A stretch of 6,647 nucleotides of DNA, taken from positions 1-6,647 of the forward strand of contig DUUZ01000065.1 in the NCBI GenBank assembly GCA_012841255.1, given 5' to 3'. Positions 1 through 5,644 of the stretch are shown piece by piece. The notes beneath the pieces are model-generated. The model saw only the letters and a list, made by a program, of their open reading frames with translations. It did not search any database and was not told the origin of the DNA. This DNA comes from Clostridiaceae bacterium (GTDB lineage Bacteria > Bacillota > Clostridia > Saccharofermentanales > DTU023). Position numbers and translations under genes: made by a program. How positions within the stretch are numbered: position 1 is the first letter of the stretch; every line of letters begins with the position of its first letter.

Positions 1-70
1 CTGCCTGGCCCTCAACATTCTTGTTCTCCGTGCCCAGATAAAAGACACCAAGTTTTTCATACTGGCTCAT
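1..70 (-). CDS. 5' end of an unidentified gene, cut by the window edge
   Basis: Reading leftwards from an ATG at 70-68, an open frame of 23 codons runs to the window edge and begins MSQYEKLGVFYLG. A strong GGAGG (complement of 77-81) sits 6 bases before the ATG, and the gene begins only 31 bases after the stop of the PLP enzyme, so the two are very likely one operon. The short EKLGxFYLG start reminds me of some HerA-like/DUF87-type ATPases, but 23 residues are too few to name a family and no P-loop is visible. I am confident that a gene starts here and do not know its function. Confidence 0.7.
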   Translation of the reverse strand, partial: MSQYEKLGVFYLGTENKNVEGQA

Positions 71-101
71 ATGTGGCCTCCAGATAGAATGATCCGGTCT
101 C

Positions 102-1358
102 TTATTTGAAGAGATCAGTCTTTTCCAGTTCCTCAAGATCCGGCTTGCAGCGGATGGGATCGCCGGCTGCTTTCAGGGCATTGACGACGTCCTTGAGGCC
201 GCTGCCCGAGCAGATGCAGGTGACCGTTTCGTCCGGCCGGATGATTCCGGAGGCGACTGCCGCCTTGACTCCAGCGTAGGATGTGACGCCCGAAGGCTCG
301 CCGAAGACGCCTTCTTTTTGGCCCATCTCCCGCATGGCATCCAGGATGTCCTCGTCGGGGACTGCCACCCAGGCACCCTTGGAAGCGGATACGGCACGCA
401 GGGCCTTGACCGGGTTTCTGGGGACGCCGACCGAAATGGAGTCGGCCAGGGTGTTTTCAGGGGTCGGTTTCAGGGGGGCATTATCGCGGGCGGCATCGAC
501 GAAGGGAGAGCAGCCCGTGGACTGGACGCCCAGGATCCGGGGGACCCGGTCGATCATGCCCAGTTCATAAAGGTCCCGGAAACCCAGGTAGACACCGGCA
601 ATGGTGCAGCCATCCCCGACGGAAACGGCCACCCAGTCGGTCGGTTCAAAGTTCAGCTGCTCTGCAATCTCCAAAGAAACCGTCTTCTTCCCTTCCGCCA
701 TGACCGGGTTGATGCCGGCATTGCGGTTGTACCAGCCATATTTGGCGATGGCTGCCTTGGACAGGTTGAAGGTCTCCCGGTAGTCGCCGATCACGGAGAC
801 CACCCGGGCACCGAAGATGAGCATCTGGGCCAGTTTTCCCTGGGGGGCCCGCTCGGGGACGAAGATGACGGTGTTCAGGCCCATCCGGGCGGCGTTGCCG
901 GCGCAGGATGAGGCCGCATTGCCGGTCGAGGAGCAGGAGATGGTGTCGTAGCCCAGTTCCAGAGCCTTGGCCACGGCAACTCCGCTGGCCCGGTCTTTGA
1001 GGGAAGCCGTCGGATTCAGGCCGTCGTCTTTCAGATAAAGCCCCTTGAGGCCCAGCTCGTCACCCAGACGGAGCGATTTATAAAGGGGGGTCCAGCCGAC
1101 GCGGAGGAAGCTGGTATATTCACGGTCTTCCAGCGGCATCAGGGCCTTGTAGCGCCACATGCTGTTGTCGGGATCATTTTTCAGACTCTCCCGGCTGATG
1201 TTTTTGCCGATGATGTCGTAATCATAATCAATATCCAGAATGCCCGTTTCACCACATTTGGGACAGGTCAGCATCTCCTTCTCGTAGGGGTAGTGGGTCC
1301 CGCAAATTGTGCAGGTGTAGCCGAGAAGATGGGGGATGTCAGATTTGGTTTTTATCAT
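102..1358 (-). CDS. thrC: Threonine synthase family PLP-dependent enzyme
   Basis: This is a 418-residue fold-type II PLP enzyme, expected in the cytoplasm. True threonine synthase converts O-phosphohomoserine to threonine and phosphate. The N-terminus carries a zinc ribbon (Cys16, Cys19, Cys32, Cys35; CxxC-x12-CxxC), as in many short threonine synthases and cysteate synthases. The PLP-binding lysine is Lys121 in PTASLKDR. The substrate loop is STGNA at 144-148. VGDGCTIAG at 247-255 occupies the place of the usual glycine-rich phosphate loop, and SGSG at 384-387 probably contacts the PLP ring nitrogen. The start is supported by AAGGAG (complement of 1367-1372), 8 bases upstream. The gene diverges from the importer and is followed closely by another minus-strand gene. 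No hom or thrB lies alongside, and the VGDGC loop differs from the VGNxGN loop I expect in classical ThrC. The family call is firm; the exact substrate is not. A threonine synthase-like lyase or synthase acting on another amino acid is possible. Confidence 0.85.
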   Translation of the reverse strand: MIKTKSDIPHLLGYTCTICGTHYPYEKEMLTCPKCGETGILDIDYDYDIIGKNISRESLKNDPDNSMWRYKALMPLEDREYTSFLRVGWTPLYKSLRLGDELGLKGLYLKDDGLNPTASLKDRASGVAVAKALELGYDTISCSSTGNAASSCAGNAARMGLNTVIFVPERAPQGKLAQMLIFGARVVSVIGDYRETFNLSKAAIAKYGWYNRNAGINPVMAEGKKTVSLEIAEQLNFEPTDWVAVSVGDGCTIAGVYLGFRDLYELGMIDRVPRILGVQSTGCSPFVDAARDNAPLKPTPENTLADSISVGVPRNPVKALRAVSASKGAWVAVPDEDILDAMREMGQKEGVFGEPSGVTSYAGVKAAVASGIIRPDETVTCICSGSGLKDVVNALKAAGDPIRCKPDLEELEKTDLFK

Positions 1359-1455
1359 GGTAATGTCTCCTTGAATTGATTAAAGCCGGTGCTTATCCCG
1401 CTTAGTCTACCATATACAATATGTCTAAAGGGTATGGAGGAAAGGCCCTCTATCG

Positions 1456-1487
1456 TTGTTGACCCGCCGATTTCTATGTTATGATAA
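1456..1487 (+). promoter_or_regulatory. Probable sigma-A-type promoter of the importer operon
   Basis: Two overlapping readings are possible. TTGACC at 1459-1464 is followed after 17 bases by TGATAA at 1482-1487. Alternatively, TTGTTG at 1456-1461 is followed after 18 bases by TATGAT at 1480-1485, with an extended -10 TG at 1477-1478. Both predict transcription starting around 1491-1494, leaving a leader of roughly 25-30 bases before the ATG at 1520. The 11-base palindrome GTTATGATAAC (1478-1488) covers the -10 element and could be an operator. The motif matches are seen directly; promoter activity is inferred. Confidence 0.6.
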
Positions 1488-1506
1488 CCATCACAATAAA
1501 GCTTTT

Positions 1507-1511
1507 GGAGG
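1507..1511 (+). promoter_or_regulatory. Ribosome binding site that fixes the lipoprotein start
   Basis: GGAGG lies 8 bases before the ATG at 1520. An in-frame ATG at 1481 would give 13 more residues, but it falls inside the probable -10 element, has no ribosome site, and would put acidic residues ahead of the signal peptide. The start at 1520 is therefore preferred. Confidence 0.85.
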
Positions 1512-1519
1512 AAAAGGCT

Positions 1520-2713
1520 ATGCAACAATTCAAAAAACTGATCGTCATTTTGTTGGCGCTCGCAATGGTCCTGTCCATCGCAGCGTGCGACAAAACACCC
1601 GCTGAACCGGGTAAAACAGATCCGACGCAGTCGGATGCACCCGCACCTTCCGAATCGGATACACCACCCGCACCGTCAGGTGATGTCACGCTCGAGAACA
1701 TCAAACTCGGTTTTGTCCACATTACCGACCCGAGCGATATGGGATATACCTACAACCACAATCTGGGGACAGAGAAAATGCAGGCCGAACTGGGCCTTCG
1801 CGACGACCAGATCGTCAACAAGTTCAACACCACCGAAGACGCTGAATGCGAAGCGGCCCTGAGAGAGCTCGTCGAGCAGGGATGCCACATCATCTTTGCG
1901 ACCAGCTTCGGCTTTGAAGACTACGTGATGACGGTTGCAGCCGACCATCCGGAAGTCCAGTTCTGTCACGCCTCAGGCTACCAGGCCGCCTTGAGCGACC
2001 TTGAGAACGCCCACAACTACTTCGGCAAAATCTACCAGGCCCGTTACCTGTCCGGTATCGCCGCCGGTCTCAAGACCGAAACCAATAAATTGGGCTATGT
2101 CAACGCCTATCCCTTCGCTGAATGTATCCAGGGCTTTACCGGATTCTACCTGGGTGCCAAGAGCGTCAACCCCGACGTCGAAATGGTCGTCATGAACACC
2201 TTCTCCTGGAATGACCCGCAGAAGGAAGCCCAGGTCGCCAAGTCCCTGATCGAGATGGGATGCGACGTCCTCGGCCAGCACTGCGACTCCACAGCACCCG
2301 CAACGGCTGCTGAGGCAGACGGTGTCTTCCACGTCGGCTACAACTCTGACATGATCGAAGCCGCCCCCAACGCGTCGCTGACCTCCGCTATCTGGGACTG
2401 GTCCCGCTACCTGGTCCTGGCGGTTTCCAACTACGTCGAAGGCAAGCCCATCCCCAAGGACTGGGGCGAAGGCCTGGCTGAAGGTGCAGTGAACATCTCC
2501 AGACTGAACGAAGCCATCATTGCCCCCGGCACCGCCGAGAAGATCGAAGAAGCCCGCGCCAAGATTCTGTCCGGCGACTGGGACGTCTTCACCGGCCCCC
2601 TGGTCAACAGCGACGGTGAAGTGGTCGTTCCCGAGGGCGAGACCTACATCGAACCCGCATCATCACCTGCCTGGGAGCACATCCTTGAAGGCGTCACGAT
2701 GATCGGTGACTAA
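1520..2713 (+). CDS. BMP-family ABC transporter substrate-binding lipoprotein (purine nucleoside/nucleobase type)
   Basis: This 397-residue lipoprotein is expected to be anchored outside the cytoplasmic membrane and to hand its ligand to the permeases encoded downstream. Residues 1-22 form a signal peptide with Lys5-Lys6 and a hydrophobic core. The lipobox is IAAC with Cys23 as the lipidated residue, and residues 24-56 are a Pro/Thr/Ser/Asp-rich stalk. The mature domain starts near 60 (IKLGFVH). Motifs I associate with BMP proteins are DMGYTYNH (73-80), FATSFGFED (126-134), YQARYLSGIAAGL (172-184), NTFSWNDPQKE (226-236), GQHCDS (252-257) and GYNSDM (273-278). The G-Y-T-Y-x-H pattern resembles the subgroup that includes a Brucella adenine-binding member (from memory) more than PnrA/Tmp, whose equivalent segment is DKSFNQS-like. 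Family members bind purine nucleosides or bases; the ligand here is inferred. A strong hairpin follows the stop codon, so this gene may be expressed above the rest of the operon. Confidence 0.92.
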   Translation: MQQFKKLIVILLALAMVLSIAACDKTPAEPGKTDPTQSDAPAPSESDTPPAPSGDVTLENIKLGFVHITDPSDMGYTYNHNLGTEKMQAELGLRDDQIVNKFNTTEDAECEAALRELVEQGCHIIFATSFGFEDYVMTVAADHPEVQFCHASGYQAALSDLENAHNYFGKIYQARYLSGIAAGLKTETNKLGYVNAYPFAECIQGFTGFYLGAKSVNPDVEMVVMNTFSWNDPQKEAQVAKSLIEMGCDVLGQHCDSTAPATAAEADGVFHVGYNSDMIEAAPNASLTSAIWDWSRYLVLAVSNYVEGKPIPKDWGEGLAEGAVNISRLNEAIIAPGTAEKIEEARAKILSGDWDVFTGPLVNSDGEVVVPEGETYIEPASSPAWEHILEGVTMIGD

Positions 2714-2732
2714 CCTTTAATTAACGTTAACC

Positions 2733-2760
2733 GGCAGGATGCGCCTCTGCGCATCCTGCC
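2733..2760 (+). terminator. Perfect 12-bp hairpin after the binding-protein gene: attenuator or mRNA-stabilising stem
   Basis: The left arm GGCAGGATGCGC (2733-2744) pairs perfectly with the right arm GCGCATCCTGCC (2749-2760) around a CTCT loop. It begins 19 bases after the stop codon. No T-run follows at once; the nearest is five Ts at 2774-2778. It is therefore not a textbook intrinsic terminator. ABC operons often carry such a stem after the binding-protein gene, where it stabilises the upstream message or lets only some polymerases through. The stem is seen directly; its role is inferred. Confidence 0.7.
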
Positions 2761-2800
2761 CACACGGTCACCGTTTTTGTGGACAAGCCCACTTACAGAC

Positions 2801-2824
2801 TTTCCGCAAGGCGGTGATTTTTTT
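2801..2824 (+). terminator. Weak stem followed by a seven-T run, possible partial terminator
   Basis: CCGC (2804-2807) and GCGG (2811-2814) flank an AAG loop, and seven Ts run from 2818 to 2824. The stem has only four strong pairs and the T-run starts three bases after it, so it could at most cause pausing or leaky termination. Read-through into the ATPase gene is required unless an unseen promoter exists. Confidence 0.25.
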
Positions 2825-2829
2825 AAATG

Positions 2830-2860
2830 CCGGTAAAAAGGCCAGTCCTTTTTGAGCCGG
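2830..2860 (+). promoter_or_regulatory. Hairpin immediately upstream of the ATPase ribosome site
   Basis: AAAAAGG (2835-2841) pairs with CCTTTTT (2847-2853) around a five-base loop. Below it, T2834 can wobble-pair with G2854, an AG bulge follows, and CCGG (2830-2833) pairs with CCGG (2857-2860). The ribosome site GGAGG (2863-2867) starts only two bases after the stem, so folding could keep it accessible or hinder 30S binding. It may also mark the 5' end of a processed ATPase-permease transcript. The function is inferred. Confidence 0.4.
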
Positions 2861-2873
2861 ATGGAGGAGTCCT

Positions 2874-4448
2874 ATGCAAGAGCAGCAAGCACCTGTCACC
2901 GATAATGTGATCGAGATGATTCATGTCTGCAAAAACTTCGGCTCGGTGCAGGCTTTGAAAAATGTCCACCTGGAGCTCCGGAGAGGTGAAATCCTCTCCC
3001 TTCTCGGAGAAAACGGAAGCGGAAAAACCACCCTCATGAACGTTTTGTCCGGAATCTACTTCCCCGATCTGGGGGAGATCCGAGTCAACGGCACCCCCGT
3101 TGCCATCTGTGAACCCAAAGACGCCTTTGCCCTCAATATCGGGATGGTGCACCAGCACTACAAGCTGGTTGAGGTCTTCACAGCCGCCGAGAACATCGTC
3201 CTCGGCCTGCCGGGCGCAACCACCATCAACAGACGTGCGCTTGCCCGGCACGTGCAGGAGATTGCCGACCGCTACGGGTTCGCAATCGATCCCAACAAAA
3301 AAGTCTACGACATGTCAATTTCCGAAAAGCAGACTGTTGAAATCATCAAGGCTCTGTACAGAGGGGCCGATATACTCATCCTGGATGAACCCACGGCTGT
3401 CCTGACCCCGCAGGAAACAGAAAAACTCTTTGAAGTCATGCGGGCCATGAAAGCGGATAACAAGTCAATCATCCTCATTACACATAAACTCAACGAAGTG
3501 CTGGCTGTTTCCGACCGGGTCACCGTTCTTCGCAAAGGCGAATACATCGACACCGTCGACACCGAGCATGCCTCGGTCCAGTCTTTGACCGACATGATGG
3601 TCGGCAGGGCCGTCTCTCTGGAGATCGACCGCCCTGTCATCGGCGACAAGCGGCCGGTTCTGCGGGTGACCTCCCTGACCTGTCTGACCCCGGAAAAATC
3701 CATGGCTTTGGAGGACATCAACTTCGAGGCCTACGGCGGAGAGATTCTCGGAATCGCCGGCATCTCCGGATCGGGCCAGCGGGAGCTTTGTGAAGCTATC
3801 GCCGGCCTCTACCCCATCACGGGCGGATCCATTCTCTATAAAGGTCTGGTCAACGGATTCGAGGTGGAGGAAAGCCTGGTGGGCAAGAGCCCCAGCGAAA
3901 TCGTCAAAAAAGGGGTTGCCCTGGCTTTTGTGCCGGAAGACCGGCTGGGGATGGGCCTGGTCCCCTCCCTGGACATGGTCGACAACATCATGCTGAAAAG
4001 CTACCGCAGGAACAAGGGTTTCCTGGTCGACCGCAAAACACCGCAAAGGACCGCCGAGCGCCTGGTCGAGGAACTGGAGATTGTCACCCCTGACGTCCAT
4101 ACCCCTATCCGCCGCCTGTCAGGCGGCAATGTGCAGAAGATCCTGGTGGGGCGTGAAATCGATTCGGCCCCCCGCCTTCTCATGGTGGCCTACCCGGTCC
4201 GGGGTCTGGATATCAACTCATCCTACACAATCTACCGCCTCCTCAACGAACAAAAAGAGAAGGGTGTCGCCGTCATGTTCATCGGCGAGGACCTGGATGT
4301 CCTGATGGAAATCTCGGACAGGCTTCTCGTTCTTTCCGGCGGCAAGGTCATGGGGATCGTGGATCCGCGCACCTCATCGAAACAGGCAATCGGCATGATG
4401 ATGCTGGGACACGAAGCCTCTGAACTGGAAGGAGAAAAAGCCGTATGA
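2874..4448 (+). CDS. Nucleoside-type ABC importer ATPase, two fused nucleotide-binding domains
   Basis: This 524-residue cytoplasmic protein energises uptake and resembles B. subtilis NupO (YufO) and related sugar-importer double ATPases. Domain 1 has Walker A GENGSGKTT (45-53), Q-loop Gln94, a degenerate signature MSISEKQ (147-153), Walker B ILILDEP (167-173) and switch His204. Domain 2 starts near 262. Its P-loop is GISGSGQRE (296-304), with Gln302 where a catalytic Lys would be, and it has an intact signature LSGGN (415-419). Its Walker B position reads LLMVAYPVRGLD (435-446) without the Asp-Glu pair, and it has GED (470-472) in place of the switch His. The Gln and the missing Glu in domain 2 are usual for this family. 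Ser150 in the first signature, where relatives normally have Gly, looks less usual. The start is set by GGAGG at 2863-2867, six bases upstream. The stop overlaps the next start in ATGA. Confidence 0.93.
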   Translation: MQEQQAPVTDNVIEMIHVCKNFGSVQALKNVHLELRRGEILSLLGENGSGKTTLMNVLSGIYFPDLGEIRVNGTPVAICEPKDAFALNIGMVHQHYKLVEVFTAAENIVLGLPGATTINRRALARHVQEIADRYGFAIDPNKKVYDMSISEKQTVEIIKALYRGADILILDEPTAVLTPQETEKLFEVMRAMKADNKSIILITHKLNEVLAVSDRVTVLRKGEYIDTVDTEHASVQSLTDMMVGRAVSLEIDRPVIGDKRPVLRVTSLTCLTPEKSMALEDINFEAYGGEILGIAGISGSGQRELCEAIAGLYPITGGSILYKGLVNGFEVEESLVGKSPSEIVKKGVALAFVPEDRLGMGLVPSLDMVDNIMLKSYRRNKGFLVDRKTPQRTAERLVEELEIVTPDVHTPIRRLSGGNVQKILVGREIDSAPRLLMVAYPVRGLDINSSYTIYRLLNEQKEKGVAVMFIGEDLDVLMEISDRLLVLSGGKVMGIVDPRTSSKQAIGMMMLGHEASELEGEKAV

Positions 4449-5644
4449 CAGACGTCAATAACAACAATGAATGTCTGCCGCAGGAACCCGCGCCCGCCAT
4501 TGAACCGCTGGTATGCGTCATGCCGGGGGAACCTCTGGTCCGTATTGCCAAGAGAGGTTCGACCAGCATGGGCAAGAAGGTGGCCATCTATGTGACCGGC
4601 TTCATCCTGGCCCTGGTCGTCGGCGCCCTCCTCCTCCTGGTCATCGGCAAGAACCCCATCTCGGCTTATGCCAACATGGTGACAGGTTCTTTCGGGACCA
4701 AGACCTCCTCGGCGGAAACCTTCCGCCTGGCCGTCCCGCTCCTGATCGCAGGGGTCGCCATCTCCCTGGCTTTCAAAATGAAGTTCTGGAATATCGGGGG
4801 TGAGGGCCAGATTCTGGCAGGGGCGATTTTCGCCTCCCATATCGTGGTCCATGTCATCAACAACAACATCTCCATCGCTTTTTTACCCCTTCAGTTCCTT
4901 CTGGCCTTTGCGGCCATTACAGGAGGGGCGCTTTTCGGCTTCATGCCGGCCTTCTTCAAAACCAAATGGGGGACCAATGAGACTCTTTTCACCCTCATGC
5001 TCAACTACATCGCCATTGAATACATCAACTACCTGAAGCAGCTGAACAGCTGGAAGCCGCCCCGGACCACCTATCCCAAAATCATCAACTTCAAGGACTC
5101 CCTGCCCCAGCTTGTCCTGCCCAAAGTTTTTGGTGTCCATATCGGCTGGATCTTTGCACTGGCCCTGGCTGTCACAGCCTACCTTTACCTGAAAAAGACC
5201 AAGCACGGCTATGAGATCTCCGTAATCGGGGACTCGCTCAATACAGCCCGCTATGCCGGCATGAACACGCGCTGGATCCAGATCAGGACCCTGATCATCT
5301 CCGGTGCCCTTTGCGGCCTGGCCGGCTATTTTCAGGTGGCGGGCGCCGACTACACCCTGACGGAGACGACCGCCGGGGGTGTGGGCTTCACGGCCATCAT
5401 TGTCGCCTGGCTGGCCAAGCTGAATCCTTTCGTCATGGTACCGGTCTCCGTCTTCATCGCCATGCTGAAGAAGGGTGCCCTGGCCATTCAGTCCACCATG
5501 AAGATCCCGGCCTCTGCCGCCGATCTTCTGACCGGCATCATCCTCTTCTTTATGCTTGGATGTGAACTCTTCCTTGAGTACCGCCTTGTTTTCAGGGGCC
5601 GGGGCTCGAAGACCGTGGAGATCCTTGAGGAGGTATCCGCATGA
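4445..5644 (+). CDS. ABC importer permease 1, nucleoside type (BPD_transp_2 family, NupP-like)
   Basis: This 399-residue integral membrane protein is one half of the translocation channel. Likely membrane segments lie near residues 46-68, 94-111, 121-138, 146-170, 180-198, 231-249, 282-300, 312-340 and 356-378. Family landmarks are WNIGGEGQ (115-122), the NETLFTLMLNYIA stretch (178-190), and the cytoplasmic coupling region TKHGYEISVIGDSLNTARYAGMN (252-274), expected to touch the ATPase. The cytosolic N-terminus is long and polar for about 45 residues, with an Asn-rich start and two cysteines (10, 24). EPLVRIAKR at 29-37 looks like the conserved family start, so the first 27 or so residues are a variable extension. 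The start overlaps the ATPase stop (ATGA), with AAGGAG at 4429-4434 ten bases upstream. A second in-frame ATG at 4568 (Met42) follows AGAGAGG and could be an internal start. The family call is firm. Confidence 0.93.
   Translation: MTDVNNNNECLPQEPAPAIEPLVCVMPGEPLVRIAKRGSTSMGKKVAIYVTGFILALVVGALLLLVIGKNPISAYANMVTGSFGTKTSSAETFRLAVPLLIAGVAISLAFKMKFWNIGGEGQILAGAIFASHIVVHVINNNISIAFLPLQFLLAFAAITGGALFGFMPAFFKTKWGTNETLFTLMLNYIAIEYINYLKQLNSWKPPRTTYPKIINFKDSLPQLVLPKVFGVHIGWIFALALAVTAYLYLKKTKHGYEISVIGDSLNTARYAGMNTRWIQIRTLIISGALCGLAGYFQVAGADYTLTETTAGGVGFTAIIVAWLAKLNPFVMVPVSVFIAMLKKGALAIQSTMKIPASAADLLTGIILFFMLGCELFLEYRLVFRGRGSKTVEILEEVSA

Larger units (their letters stand above)
1359..1519. promoter_or_regulatory. 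Divergent intergenic control region
   Basis: This 161-base gap separates the starts of two diverging genes and is visibly richer in A+T than the flanking coding sequence. It must hold the promoter for the binding-protein gene and probably that for the PLP enzyme. A good plus-strand promoter lies near its right end (separate entry). On the minus strand I see only weak candidates, such as TAGACA at 1427-1422 followed by poor -10 matches. Two short perfect inverted repeats lie here: CATAT-ACA-ATATG at 1411-1423 and GTTAT-G-ATAAC at 1478-1488. I saw no purine riboswitch core and no other recognisable leader RNA on either strand. Confidence 0.6.
2714..2873 (+). promoter_or_regulatory. 160-base spacer between binding protein and ATPase genes
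   Basis: No open frame of note occupies this spacer. It holds a perfect palindrome TTAACGTTAA (2721-2730), a 12-bp hairpin (2733-2760), a small inverted repeat ACGGT-C-ACCGT (2764-2774) running into five Ts, a short CCGC-AAG-GCGG stem (2804-2814) followed three bases later by seven Ts (2818-2824), and a hairpin at 2830-2860 just before the ATPase ribosome site. I see no convincing new promoter. The arrangement suits partial termination and RNA processing or stabilisation between the first gene and the rest of the operon. Confidence 0.55.

Noticed and set aside
318..911. Long plus-strand open frame opposite the PLP enzyme gene
   Set aside because: It is antisense to a clearly real enzyme, has low-complexity Gly/Asp-rich composition and matches no family I know. 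It is a shadow of a high-G+C gene.
1359..1519. Possible purine riboswitch ahead of a purine-type importer or the divergent gene
   Set aside because: I looked for the conserved core of the purine aptamer on both strands. The predicted leader of the importer is only about 25-30 bases, too short for it, and no match was seen on the other strand.
1481..1519. Earlier ATG at 1481 as the lipoprotein start
   Set aside because: It overlaps the probable -10 element, lacks a ribosome site and would add 13 residues ahead of a normal signal peptide. The ATG at 1520 has GGAGG at the right distance.
2721..2730. Palindrome TTAACGTTAA after the lipoprotein stop as an operator
   Set aside because: It is a 10-base A+T-rich palindrome with no promoter close by. 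This is readily explained by chance, and the adjacent hairpin is the stronger signal.
3465..4100. 211-codon minus-strand open frame opposite the ATPase
   Set aside because: It is antisense to conserved ATPase motifs, with shadow-like composition and no independent support.
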